From Vreelandella songnenensis (GTDB lineage Bacteria > Pseudomonadota > Gammaproteobacteria > Pseudomonadales > Halomonadaceae): a DNA stretch of 64,000 bases. Shown piece after piece: positions 1-8,540 of the stretch. Below the pieces are notes generated by a model. It worked only from the letters and a program-made list of their open reading frames with translations. It made no database searches and was not told where the DNA came from. The position numbers and the translations under genes are program-made. The DNA is taken from positions 1 through 64,000 of the forward strand of contig NZ_PVTK01000007.1 of assembly GCF_003002925.1 (NCBI RefSeq), written 5' to 3'. Within the stretch, counting starts at the first letter, position 1; each line of letters begins with the position of its first letter.

Positions 1-84
1 AAGCTAGACCTGTTACCGCTCGACTTGCATGTGTTAAGCCTGCCGCCAGCGTTCAATCTGAGCCATGATCAAACTCTTCAGTTT
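1..84 (-). rRNA. rrs: 16S ribosomal RNA, 5' end (partial)
   Basis: The reverse complement reads as the universal 16S 5' end, with the TGAAGAGTTTGATCATGG block followed by the GAACGCTGGCGGCAGG block. Comparison with the E. coli mature end (AAATTGAAGAG) puts the mature 5' end near position 84. Only about 84 nt are present; the rest of the rRNA operon lies beyond the left edge. The bases after GTCGAGCGGTAACAG fall in the first variable region and suit a Halomonadaceae-type organism, but 84 nt cannot fix the genus. Confidence 0.97.
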
Positions 85-260
85 AAAATCATTGTGATCC
101 TTACGTGTTATCCGAAGACAACAAAAGCGGATCAAACTTGGCTCAAGGTTCAAACGAATATACTGTGATACTCCGAAGAGTATCGCTGTGTTCGTCTGCC
201 TTGATATTTGGTGACTTGTCACCCTCATCGGCAAACGCCCACATGAATTACCTGATCAAA

Positions 261-273
261 TTGTTAAAGAGCT
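261..273 (-). promoter_or_regulatory. boxA antitermination element of the rRNA leader
   Basis: The minus strand reads AGCTCTTTAACAA, a near-perfect match to the boxA consensus TGCTCTTTAACA that recruits NusB/S10 in rrn leaders. It lies between the rrn promoter and the 16S start, about 180 nt before the mature 5' end, as in other gammaproteobacterial rRNA operons. Confidence 0.85.
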
Positions 274-306
274 ACCGAAGGGCGCTGCCCGTTCGATGTG
301 GGGCGT

Positions 307-334
307 ATTCTACCCAATTTCCCCGGTGGGTCAA
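307..334 (-). promoter_or_regulatory. rRNA operon promoter
   Basis: On the minus strand TTGACC (329-334) and TAGAAT (307-312) are separated by 16 bp. They are followed by a G+C-rich discriminator, ACGCCCC, as expected for stringently controlled rRNA promoters. A moderately A-rich stretch just upstream of the -35 may act as an UP element. The promoter fits in the gap immediately after the adenine deaminase stop codon. Confidence 0.85.
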
Positions 335-352
335 CCACTTTTTGCGTTTCTT

Positions 353-1351
353 TCAAGATGCCAGTACATCCAGGCGCGCCAGCAGGTCTTCACGCCGCGA
401 CTTGGGTACGAAAGCTTCAGTAATCGCATTGCGGTTGAGCGCTATGAACGCATCTTCATCCCAGCCAAAGGCCTTTTCACAGGCCAGGTGATTTGCAAGC
501 AGCCCACCGCCGAAATAGGCTGGGTCATCCGAGCTGATGGTGATATTCAGGCCCTTGTCCAGCAGCGCGGGCAACGGATGGCCGTTTAACTCATCCACTA
601 CCTTCAAGCTGACGTTAGAGAGCGGGCATACGGTAAGTACCGTTTGCTGTTCATAAAGCCGCTCAACCACCTCATCACTTTCCAGACAACGAATACCGTG
701 ATCGATACGGCACACATCCAGCAGGTCCAGTGCTTCCAGGATATAAGAAGCGGGCCCCTCCTCTCCTGCGTGGGCTACTCGCGCCAGACCGATCTCTTTC
801 GCGCGGTTGAACACCTTGACGAATTTAGCCGGCGGATGATCGCGTTCGGCGCTATCCAGACCAATGGCGTCCAACTGATCCCAATAAGGCGCCGCCTGCT
901 CAAGCACATCCAGCGCTTCTTCGGCCGGACGGTCGCGTAGAAAGGCCATGATCATTCCCACGCTTAAATCCAGCGAGCGCTCGGCTTCCTGCTTGGCACG
1001 CAACAGTCCGGACATGATTACATCCAGCGTGATGCCTCGCTGGATGTGCGCCTGAGGGTCAAAGTGCATATCAATGTGCACCACTCCCTCAGTGCTTGCG
1101 CGCTTGAAGTAATCCATGGCCAGATCAAAAAAGTCCTGCTCATGGCAGAGCACGCTCATGCCCTGAAAATAGAGATTCAAAAAGCCCTGCAAATCATCAA
1201 ACTGATAAGCCGCCTTGGCCTCATCAACGGATGCGTAAGGCAGCTTGATCCCATTACGCTCAGCCAGGGCGAACATGAGTTCGGGTTCGAGCGAGCCTTC
1301 AATATGCAAATGAAGCTCAGCCTTGGGAAGGCTACGTAAAAAATCCTGCAT
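353..1351 (-). CDS. Adenine deaminase (adenosine deaminase family)
   Basis: A 332-residue metal-dependent purine deaminase of the amidohydrolase superfamily. The metal-binding HLHIEGSLEP motif starts at about residue 14; VAHAGEEGP, a DHGIR motif and SDDPAYFGG carry the remaining ligands and catalytic residues. The SDDPAYFGG form is the one I associate with bacterial and fungal adenine deaminases (Aah1-like, Pseudomonas PA0148-like) rather than true adenosine deaminases, so conversion of adenine to hypoxanthine plus ammonia is the likelier reaction. The start MQDFLRSLPKAELHLH is the normal family start. It lies 30 bp after cydC in the same direction and may be co-transcribed with it. The rRNA promoter begins within 20 bp of its stop. 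Hypoxanthine would feed the phosphoribosyltransferases encoded elsewhere in this window. Confidence 0.85.
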   Translation of the reverse strand: MQDFLRSLPKAELHLHIEGSLEPELMFALAERNGIKLPYASVDEAKAAYQFDDLQGFLNLYFQGMSVLCHEQDFFDLAMDYFKRASTEGVVHIDMHFDPQAHIQRGITLDVIMSGLLRAKQEAERSLDLSVGMIMAFLRDRPAEEALDVLEQAAPYWDQLDAIGLDSAERDHPPAKFVKVFNRAKEIGLARVAHAGEEGPASYILEALDLLDVCRIDHGIRCLESDEVVERLYEQQTVLTVCPLSNVSLKVVDELNGHPLPALLDKGLNITISSDDPAYFGGGLLANHLACEKAFGWDEDAFIALNRNAITEAFVPKSRREDLLARLDVLAS

Positions 1352-1381
1352 ACTTATCCTTAGCGCTTACTATCAAGCGCG

Positions 1382-3103
1382 TTAACGTCCTGGACCTAAC
1401 TTACCACCGCTCAGGTGCCAGTGATGTTTTACCTGTTGCATTAATAAACGTGAACCATGATGCACAAAAAATATGGCCGTTCGTCCTTCGAGCCAGTCTG
1501 AAAGCGCCCTGGCGACGTGCTCAGCCGTCGCATGGTCGATAGCCGCAAACGGCTCGTCCAGAATGACGATTGATGGATCCATCAAAAGCAGCCTGGCGAG
1601 CGCAACGCGGCGAGCCTGCCCGCCCGAAAGCTGCTGACCGCGCTCGCCAACAGGCGTTTTTAACTGCGCGGGCAGTGTTCTGGCCCAATCATCGAGCGCC
1701 ACAGCCTCCAGCACTTTCCACAGGGATGCGTCGCTCGCCTCGGCATTGCCGAGGCGCAGGTTATCCTCAAGCGATGCATCAAACAAATCTACCTGCTGGG
1801 TGAGCAGTACAATACGCCGGGAACGCTGCGTTTCCTTAATGGCCCAAGGCTCGCATCCGCCTATCTCTACCTCACCTTGAGACGCTTTCAGCCGCCCAGT
1901 CAGCAGTGCGGCAAGCGTACTTTTACCTGCACCTGAATGCCCGGTGATAACGGCCTGTTCACCACAGCCCAGCTCAAAGGTAACGTCGTCGAGCGCTGGC
2001 TGAGCGCTTGAGGGGTAACGGTGAATAACCCCTCGCATCACAACGTCAAGCTCATGGGCTGGCAGCTTCTGCTCTTTGGCGGGCGTATCCACCGCCAGCG
2101 CATTCAAACGCTCAGCAGCGGCCACGCTACTGCCCAGACGAGCAAACGCGGCTGGTAGCTGCACAAAGACTTCATTGATACCCAGAATAATCAACAGCAG
2201 CATAACCAGAATGGGGCCAGCCAGCGTACCGTCAGCCACCAAGGCACCGCCAAACCAAAACACCAACAGCAGTAGAAGCCCGGTTATAACGCCAATAACG
2301 CTATTGCCCATTGCCGTATGCCGGCCCAGGCGGCGCTGGTTATCCAGCGCGGCATTTTCGTGATCGGCTACCTGCTGACGATGCCAAGCAGCACTCTGAT
2401 AAGCAATCAGTTCAGCGGTTGCCTGCAACTGATCGATCACCAGGCGGCGCAAGCCTTCCTGATACGCTATCTGACGATGGCTTTGGGCAAAGCAGAGGCG
2501 CGCCATACCGTAGGTAAGACCCACCCAGAGCACGAACAGCACACTCCCAAGCCATAGCGCCATACCAGGAAGCCAAATAGCCGCAAAAAGACTTACCCCG
2601 ACAATCACCAGCAAACTGACCAAAGGCGGCATCAACAGGCGCAGATACAGGTTGTCGAGAGCATCGATATCGGCAGTTAAGCGCCCGAGCCAATCGCTCA
2701 TGCGATGGCGGCGTAGCGCCGCTTCATCCATCCGGGTCAATCTGCCGAACACTCGATAGCGCAGATCCGCCAAGAGACGAAGCACGGTATCATGGTTGTA
2801 GAGGCGCTCTATATAACGCGCCACCGTTCGCAGAAGGGCAAAAAACCGTATCCCGCCGCCGGGCACGTAGACATCAAGACTTGAAGGCAGCCCGAAAAGC
2901 ATGGCAATGCCGGCCAGAGCGCAAGCGGTAATGAACCACCCCGAAAGCCCAAGCAGCGACAGGCCTGCGGCAAGGGTAAGCCAGACGAGTAGTGCGCCCA
3001 CTAAAAAACGCGGCCAGCGCCTGGTCATCAGCGCCACCCAAGGAAGAAGCGCCTGGCGCGTCTGGGCCATCATCGATAAACGTGAGGGCACGCTATGCTT
3101 CAT
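1382..3103 (-). CDS. cydC: Heterodimeric ABC exporter subunit CydC
   Basis: A 573-residue half-transporter, one partner of CydDC, the inner-membrane exporter of glutathione/cysteine (and haem-linked substrate) needed to assemble cytochrome bd oxidases. The N-terminal ~320 residues carry several hydrophobic segments. The C-terminal ATPase has Walker A GHSGAGKST, signature LSGGQARRVALARL and a Walker B ending ILDEPFAAIDH. Length is that of the family. It overlaps the end of cydD by 11 bp, which indicates translational coupling. The order cioA-cioB-cydD-cydC puts the maturation transporter directly behind its oxidase. Confidence 0.93.
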   Translation of the reverse strand: MKHSVPSRLSMMAQTRQALLPWVALMTRRWPRFLVGALLVWLTLAAGLSLLGLSGWFITACALAGIAMLFGLPSSLDVYVPGGGIRFFALLRTVARYIERLYNHDTVLRLLADLRYRVFGRLTRMDEAALRRHRMSDWLGRLTADIDALDNLYLRLLMPPLVSLLVIVGVSLFAAIWLPGMALWLGSVLFVLWVGLTYGMARLCFAQSHRQIAYQEGLRRLVIDQLQATAELIAYQSAAWHRQQVADHENAALDNQRRLGRHTAMGNSVIGVITGLLLLLVFWFGGALVADGTLAGPILVMLLLIILGINEVFVQLPAAFARLGSSVAAAERLNALAVDTPAKEQKLPAHELDVVMRGVIHRYPSSAQPALDDVTFELGCGEQAVITGHSGAGKSTLAALLTGRLKASQGEVEIGGCEPWAIKETQRSRRIVLLTQQVDLFDASLEDNLRLGNAEASDASLWKVLEAVALDDWARTLPAQLKTPVGERGQQLSGGQARRVALARLLLMDPSIVILDEPFAAIDHATAEHVARALSDWLEGRTAIFFVHHGSRLLMQQVKHHWHLSGGKLGPGR

Positions 3104-4757
3104 AAGCCACCTCCTCTAGCAGTCCTTCGCGTACGCGAAGGTGGCGCCTGGCAGCGCTGATGGCCATCGGATGATGTGTGGCCATGACCAGCGTACGCCC
3201 TTCCCCTGCCCAATTGAGCAGCGCCTGGATGACCATCTCTTCGGTATCGTTGTCCAGACTGGCGGTAGGTTCATCTAGCAGTATCAGACTGGCATCACTT
3301 AAATAGATACGCGCCAGCGCCAAACGCTGGGCTTGCCCACCGGATAAACCAAGCCCGCGCTCACCGATCAATGTATCCAGTCCATCAGGCAACTGCGAAA
3401 GCAGCTCGCCGAGCCCGGCCTTGCTCAATGCAGCGAGCATTGCCGTCTTGTCGACGGTTGGATCAGCTAGCCGCAGGTTGTCCGCCAAGGAGCCATGCAG
3501 CAAAGCCGGCTGCTGGTCCAGCCACGCATAGTGCGGGGCAGTCAGTTCCAGCTCGCCTTGCGAGGGGCTCAAAAACCCGGCGAGCAGCGCCAGAAGCGTA
3601 GACTTTCCACTACCGGAAGGCCCGCTGATCGCGATGACATCGCCCTGATTGACCGTCAAATTCACCGGCCCCAGCACTCGGCCACGGCCCGGATACTCAA
3701 CATATATGCCTTCCAAATAGGCAATATGGCGTCCGGAAGCAGGCGTTGGAACTGAACTGCGCTGAATGCTCGATTCATTGAGCACCGTGACCAGACTTTC
3801 AGCCGCCCCCAGGGCTGTTGCACGGTCGTGATAATGCTGCGAGAGCGTTCTTAACGGCTGGAAAAACTCCGGCGCGAGAAGCAGCACCGCCAGGCCTGAA
3901 AAGAGGGTCAGCGAAGTCGAAGGGCCATAGTCGATATACCCAAGCAGCCCAAAGCCAACGTACATGGCCACCACCGCGATGGCCACCGAGGCGAAAAACT
4001 CAAGCACCGCAGAAGAGAGAAAGGCCAAACGCAGAGTGCGCATGCTCAGGCGCCGGTAGTCGTCCGTTGCCCACCACACGTCGCGATGAGCGCTTTGAGT
4101 GCGGCCAAACAGCTGAAGTGTGGTCATTCCCCGTACACGATCTAGAAAGTGTGCAGAAAGTCGAGCCACGGCGGCAAACTGCTCGCGATTGACGCGTTCA
4201 GCCCCCATGCCTACCAGCGCCATGAACAAGGGGATGATGGGCGCTGAAATCAGCAGAAAGATGGCGACAAGATAATCAAGCCGGGCCACTACGCATAAGA
4301 TCACTAGCGGCAAAAACACCGTGATGCGAAGTTGGGTATAGAAGCGCGCAAAATAGCCGTCCAGCGCTTCGATGTTTTCGACCGCCTGGGTAGCCAAGCC
4401 ACCACTTTGGCGATAAGCCAGCCAGACTGGCCCCAGCACCCAGAATTTGTCGAGCATCTGGCGGCGGGCATATTGGCGAATACGCAGACTCGCCTCCAGG
4501 CTGACCACCTCCTGCCCCCACTGGCACGCGCCACGCCCCAGCACACAAAACGCAAGCACGGCCAAACCACTGACAAGTTGATGCGGCGTCTGCTGGTGAA
4601 CCACTAGCTGATCCACCAGCCACGCCACGCCTACTACGATGATAACCGTCTGAAGCCCGGCCAAAACGCCAAGAAAAGCGGCGAGATTCAATCTGCGCCG
4701 CTCTAGGTTTGCCAGCATTTTCAACCAGGAGCGCGCGGTTAACGGCTGCTCCATCAT
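3093..4757 (-). CDS. cydD: Heterodimeric ABC exporter subunit CydD
   Basis: A 554-residue ABC half-transporter partnering CydC. Six predicted membrane segments precede the ATPase domain, which carries Walker A GPSGSGKST, signature LSGGQAQRLALARI and ILLDEPTASLD. The protein opens with two Met codons and either could be the start. It begins 15 bp after cioB and overlaps cydC by 11 bp, so the four genes look like one transcription unit. CydD-type identity rests on its first place in the pair and on the long N-terminal membrane domain. Confidence 0.92.
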   Translation of the reverse strand: MMEQPLTARSWLKMLANLERRRLNLAAFLGVLAGLQTVIIVVGVAWLVDQLVVHQQTPHQLVSGLAVLAFCVLGRGACQWGQEVVSLEASLRIRQYARRQMLDKFWVLGPVWLAYRQSGGLATQAVENIEALDGYFARFYTQLRITVFLPLVILCVVARLDYLVAIFLLISAPIIPLFMALVGMGAERVNREQFAAVARLSAHFLDRVRGMTTLQLFGRTQSAHRDVWWATDDYRRLSMRTLRLAFLSSAVLEFFASVAIAVVAMYVGFGLLGYIDYGPSTSLTLFSGLAVLLLAPEFFQPLRTLSQHYHDRATALGAAESLVTVLNESSIQRSSVPTPASGRHIAYLEGIYVEYPGRGRVLGPVNLTVNQGDVIAISGPSGSGKSTLLALLAGFLSPSQGELELTAPHYAWLDQQPALLHGSLADNLRLADPTVDKTAMLAALSKAGLGELLSQLPDGLDTLIGERGLGLSGGQAQRLALARIYLSDASLILLDEPTASLDNDTEEMVIQALLNWAGEGRTLVMATHHPMAISAARRHLRVREGLLEEVAYEA

Positions 4758-4772
4758 GTTAACGCCCCAGGT

Positions 4773-5774
4773 TTAGTGATAGCCCTCACCCACGCGCACC
4801 TTGCCGCGGAAAACCCAGTAGGTCCAAGCGGTATACATAAGGATAACGGGAATGACAAACAGCACGCCAATCAGCAGAAAAAGCTGTGATTCCGGCGCCG
4901 AGGCTGCATCCCACAGGGTATAGTTGGGAGGCACGATCATTGGCCATTGGCTCACTATCAACCCAAGGTAGGTAAATACATAGATGCCGATAGTCGCGAT
5001 AAAGGGATAGCTTTCACGGCGTTGCTTGACGGACCGGAAGACCAGAAACGCAAACAGAAGCGCCATCGCCGGGAAGATCCAGATAAGGCGAAGATGGCCG
5101 AACCAGCGCTCCCAGACCACCTGATTCACGAAAGGTGTCCAGATGCTGACGATGGCAAACACCACCAGTACAGCTATCAATAAAGGAGGGGTAATCTTGT
5201 ACGCCCAATCCTGTACATGACCTTCGGATTTCAGAATCAGCCAGGTAGAGCCCAACAGCGCGTAGCCTGCCATCAACCCTAGACCGGTTACGACGGTAAA
5301 CGGTGTCAACCAGTCGAAAGCGCCCCCGGTATACACAAAGTCTTCGGTTTGAAAGCCTTGAATGTAAGCACCGACTACAACCCCTTGGGCAAACGCTGCA
5401 ACGGCAGATCCCCAACTGAAAGCGCGGTTCCACCAGTGGCGGTTGCGCCGAGACTTGAAGCGAAATTCAAACGCCACTCCACGGAAAATAAGCCCGGCCA
5501 GCATCAGGAAGACCCCGATATAGAGTGCCGGCAAAAAGATCGAATAAACCAGCGGAAAGGCTGCCAGAAGGCCCGCGCCTCCCAGCACCAGCCAGGTTTC
5601 GTTGCCATCCCACACGGGGGCTACGGAGTTCATCATGACATCCCGGGCGTCCTCATCCGGGGCGAAAGGAAAAAGAATGCCCAGCCCCAGATCGAAGCCA
5701 TCCATCAGCACGTACATGATGACGCCGAAACCAATGATCCCTGCCCAAATAATCGATAGATCAAACATTTCCAT
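4773..5774 (-). CDS. cioB: Cyanide-insensitive bd-type quinol oxidase subunit II
   Basis: A 333-residue polytopic membrane protein of the CydB/CioB family. The N-terminal segment contains YVLMDGFDLGLGILFPF, the family hallmark near the subunit interface. At about 335 residues it is in the size class of CioB rather than of longer E. coli CydB-type proteins. A good ribosome site, GAGGAG, precedes the ATG. The gene is 2 bp from cioA. No small CydX/CydH-like frame is visible between cioB and cydD, where only 15 bp separate them. Confidence 0.92.
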   Translation of the reverse strand: MEMFDLSIIWAGIIGFGVIMYVLMDGFDLGLGILFPFAPDEDARDVMMNSVAPVWDGNETWLVLGGAGLLAAFPLVYSIFLPALYIGVFLMLAGLIFRGVAFEFRFKSRRNRHWWNRAFSWGSAVAAFAQGVVVGAYIQGFQTEDFVYTGGAFDWLTPFTVVTGLGLMAGYALLGSTWLILKSEGHVQDWAYKITPPLLIAVLVVFAIVSIWTPFVNQVVWERWFGHLRLIWIFPAMALLFAFLVFRSVKQRRESYPFIATIGIYVFTYLGLIVSQWPMIVPPNYTLWDAASAPESQLFLLIGVLFVIPVILMYTAWTYWVFRGKVRVGEGYH

Positions 5775-5776
5775 GA

Positions 5777-7192
5777 TTAGCTCCTCACCGGATCAACGTC
5801 ATCATCAAACGGAGTATGGGCAGCCGATAGCGGGCGTTTGGGCCGGTCGGCGTCATGATCAGCCGACGCCTGAGCCTGCTCGGGCAGCATGCCATTACGC
5901 ACCACACGGGTCAGATAGTAGATACCGGCGTAGAACACCACGGCATATACCAGCATGTAACCAATCAGGGTAAATAGCGCCATCCATCCGGTCAGCGAAG
6001 GTGTTAGACCTTCAGCATGAGTCATCATCCCGTATACCAGCCAGGGCGCTCGGCCAGACTCGGTCACGATCCAGCCCGCGAGAACGGCAATGAAAGGTAA
6101 GGAGATCATGCCCACCAGGGTCTTGAGGAACACCGGACTTTCGTAGATGCGCCCTCCACGCCGCAGTATCAGGCCAGCAAACGACGTGGCGATCATCAAG
6201 AGGCCAAGACCCACCATGACGCGGAAAGCCCAGAACACCAGAATGACCGGTGGCTGCTCTTCCGGTGGCGCCTCGCTGATCCCGGGAATTTCGCCGTCAA
6301 GCGAGTGCGTCAGAATAAGGCTTGCCAGATTGGGAATACCAATGGCAAAGCGGTTTTCCTGAGCCTCTTGATCCGGCCAGGCAAACAGCAGCAGCGGCAC
6401 ATTGGTAGAGGTTTCCCAATGCCCTTCCATGGCGGCCACCTTGGTCGGCTGATGTTCGAGCGTATTCAAGCCGTGGTAATCACCCACCACCGCTTGAAGA
6501 GGCGTCAAAAAGAGCAACAGCCACAGGCACATCGAGAGCGCCCGACGATTGGCTTGCGGATCGCGCCCGCGTAGCAGAAACCATGCGCTCACTCCAGCCA
6601 CGACAAACCCGCCGGTAATGAACGAAGCAAGGGCCATATGCGCGAAGCGGTAGGGGAAAGAAGGATTGAAGATCGCCTCGCGCCAGGAAATGACGTGGAA
6701 GCGGTTATCAATGAGTTCAACGCCTGCCGGTGTATGCATCCAGCTGTTGGCCGACAATATCCAGAATGCGGAGATGAAAGTACCAATTGCCACCATGGTG
6801 GCGGCCAGGAGATGAATCCCCTGGGGCACTTTTCCACGCCCAAACAGCAATATGCCCAGGAAAGCGGCTTCAAGGAAAAATGCGGTTACCACTTCATAGC
6901 TGAGCATCGGGCCTATGAAGTTGGAAGCCGCCAGCGAGAAGTTGCTCCAGTTGGTACCAAACTGGAACGACATCACGATCCCCGAAACTACCCCCATTCC
7001 GAACACGACGGCAAACACCTTGGTCCAGAATAGCGCCAGGCGATCCCAGGCCGGATTTTGCGTCTTGAAAAAGAGCCCCTGCAGCAGTGCGATATAGGAT
7101 GCCAATCCAATCGTAAAGACGGGGAAGATAGTATGAAAGCAGACAACAAACGCGAATTGGATTCGCGATAGTAATAAGGGATCGAGTTCCAT
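5777..7192 (-). CDS. cioA: Cyanide-insensitive bd-type quinol oxidase subunit I
   Basis: A 471-residue haem-carrying subunit that oxidises quinol and reduces O2 at the cytoplasmic membrane. The N-terminus MELDPLLLSRIQFAFVVCFH supplies the conserved axial His at residue 20. The GRAPWLVYGMMTHAEG segment and several membrane helices match the family. Its length and the short quinol-binding loop place it in the CIO branch (P. aeruginosa CioA-like), which is known for cyanide resistance and low proton-pumping efficiency. It is the first gene of cioAB-cydDC. An Anr/FNR-like box lies 174 bp upstream. Confidence 0.92.
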   Translation of the reverse strand: MELDPLLLSRIQFAFVVCFHTIFPVFTIGLASYIALLQGLFFKTQNPAWDRLALFWTKVFAVVFGMGVVSGIVMSFQFGTNWSNFSLAASNFIGPMLSYEVVTAFFLEAAFLGILLFGRGKVPQGIHLLAATMVAIGTFISAFWILSANSWMHTPAGVELIDNRFHVISWREAIFNPSFPYRFAHMALASFITGGFVVAGVSAWFLLRGRDPQANRRALSMCLWLLLFLTPLQAVVGDYHGLNTLEHQPTKVAAMEGHWETSTNVPLLLFAWPDQEAQENRFAIGIPNLASLILTHSLDGEIPGISEAPPEEQPPVILVFWAFRVMVGLGLLMIATSFAGLILRRGGRIYESPVFLKTLVGMISLPFIAVLAGWIVTESGRAPWLVYGMMTHAEGLTPSLTGWMALFTLIGYMLVYAVVFYAGIYYLTRVVRNGMLPEQAQASADHDADRPKRPLSAAHTPFDDDVDPVRS

Positions 7193-7365
7193 TACACGCT
7201 CCTAGGCCTGAATTGATGCCCCAGTCATGGTTAATACAAGCTTAGTCGCGCCGCATGGGCACCGCATTCTAGTTATAAGCACTAAGCTTATTCTTTACCT
7301 ATAGTGTCATCTTACTCACTCGCCTATCACTATACACCGGCCTATTTTTCCCAAAACGTGTCTCT

Positions 7366-7379
7366 TTGACGCACATCAA
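7366..7379. promoter_or_regulatory. Anr/FNR-type binding site upstream of cioAB
   Basis: TTGAC-GCAC-ATCAA differs from the FNR/Anr consensus TTGAT-N4-ATCAA at one base. It lies in the 204-bp gap between cioA and the cation exchanger. A weak -10 (TATAGT on the minus strand, 7329-7334) lies about 40 bp downstream towards cioA. In P. aeruginosa, Anr controls cioAB, so oxygen-responsive control is plausible here. Only the site is seen; the effect is inferred. Confidence 0.6.
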
Positions 7380-7396
7380 ATAACGCTGACAATTTA

Positions 7397-8371
7397 CTAG
7401 GATAAAACCACAATACTGACCATGTAGCAGGTGTAGGCAATAAACAGGGTAAAAAGCACGCCGCCTTCCAGGCGATTGATTCGACGCGGCCGACCGCGCC
7501 AGGAAAAGGCGAACAGGATCATCAATAGCGTCATGCAGGTCATGATGCTCCAGTCACGCACCAGCACTTCTCGCCCGGCATCGATGGGCGCAATGACCCC
7601 GGCAAGGCCGACTACAGCTAAGCTGTTAAACAGATTCGAACCCACCACGTTGCCCAGCACCATATCGTGCTCATTGCGACGCAGCGCACTGATGGATGAC
7701 GCAAGCTCGGGAAGCGAAGTGCCCACTGCAACCACCGTGAGCCCGATGATCAGATCGCTGACCCCGAAACGCTGAGCGATTTCAACCGCGCCCCACACCA
7801 GCAAGCGCGAACTTGCCACCAGCAGCACCAGACCAATGAGTGTCCACATGATAGCCTTGCCGCGCGACATGGGCTTGCTGTCCAGCGAACCCGCCACATC
7901 GTCAATCAGAGGATCGTTCGACTGCTTTTTCGAGCGCACAATACTGACGATGATAAATACGGCCAGCGCGACCAGCAAAATGGCCGCTTCCCAGCGTGAT
8001 ACCCACCCATCCCACAGCATGGCGCCGGTAACCAGTGTCACCAGGATCAGTAGAGGCATCTCTTTACGAATCACGCTCGAGTGCACCGCCAAAGGTGCCA
8101 TTAATGCCACAAAGCCCAGCACCAGACCGATATTGGCAATATTGGAACCGTAGGCATTGCCTACCGCCAGGCCCGGATTGCCCTGCAATGCCGCAAGCAC
8201 GGACACCATCATTTCCGGTGCGGAGGTACCAAAGCCGATCACCAGCATACCGATCAGCAACGGGGAAAGACCAAGCCAGCGTGAGGTTGCCGCGGCGCCA
8301 TCAATAAACTTCTCGGCGCTCCAGATCAGCAGTACCAGCCCTATCACCACGCCTACCAGGGGAAGCAACAT
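7397..8371 (-). CDS. yrbG: CaCA-family Na+/Ca2+ (cation) antiporter
   Basis: A 324-residue inner-membrane protein with about ten hydrophobic segments and the two inverted alpha-repeats of the calcium/cation antiporter superfamily. The first repeat has GFGTSAPEMMVSVLAA and GNAYGSNIANIGLVLG; the second has VAVGTSLPELASSISALR and GNVVGSNLFNSLAVVG. It belongs to the YrbG type. It is preceded by an AAGGAAATGAA ribosome site and is separated from cioA by 204 bp, so it is probably its own unit. The transported cation cannot be told from sequence. Confidence 0.9.
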   Translation of the reverse strand: MLLPLVGVVIGLVLLIWSAEKFIDGAAATSRWLGLSPLLIGMLVIGFGTSAPEMMVSVLAALQGNPGLAVGNAYGSNIANIGLVLGFVALMAPLAVHSSVIRKEMPLLILVTLVTGAMLWDGWVSRWEAAILLVALAVFIIVSIVRSKKQSNDPLIDDVAGSLDSKPMSRGKAIMWTLIGLVLLVASSRLLVWGAVEIAQRFGVSDLIIGLTVVAVGTSLPELASSISALRRNEHDMVLGNVVGSNLFNSLAVVGLAGVIAPIDAGREVLVRDWSIMTCMTLLMILFAFSWRGRPRRINRLEGGVLFTLFIAYTCYMVSIVVLS

Positions 8372-8478
8372 TTCATTTCCTTATTGAAAGAATATTAGGC
8401 ACTATCGCGGCTGCATCCTTGACCAACCGGATGCATCGGTCAAGCACTGGTATAGACTAGTATCAAAGTATCAAATAA

Positions 8479-8508
8479 TTGACAGTCAAACTGACCACTT
8501 TCTATTAG
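8479..8508 (+). promoter_or_regulatory. Probable pqiABC promoter
   Basis: TTGACA (8479-8484) and TATTAG (8503-8508) are 18 bp apart; CTATTA gives a 17-bp spacer. It lies about 30 bp before the pqiA ribosome site in the divergent gap with the cation exchanger gene. Confidence 0.55.
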
Positions 8509-8540
8509 TGTCACTTTAAACCCGAGTGAGAGGGTCGCAT

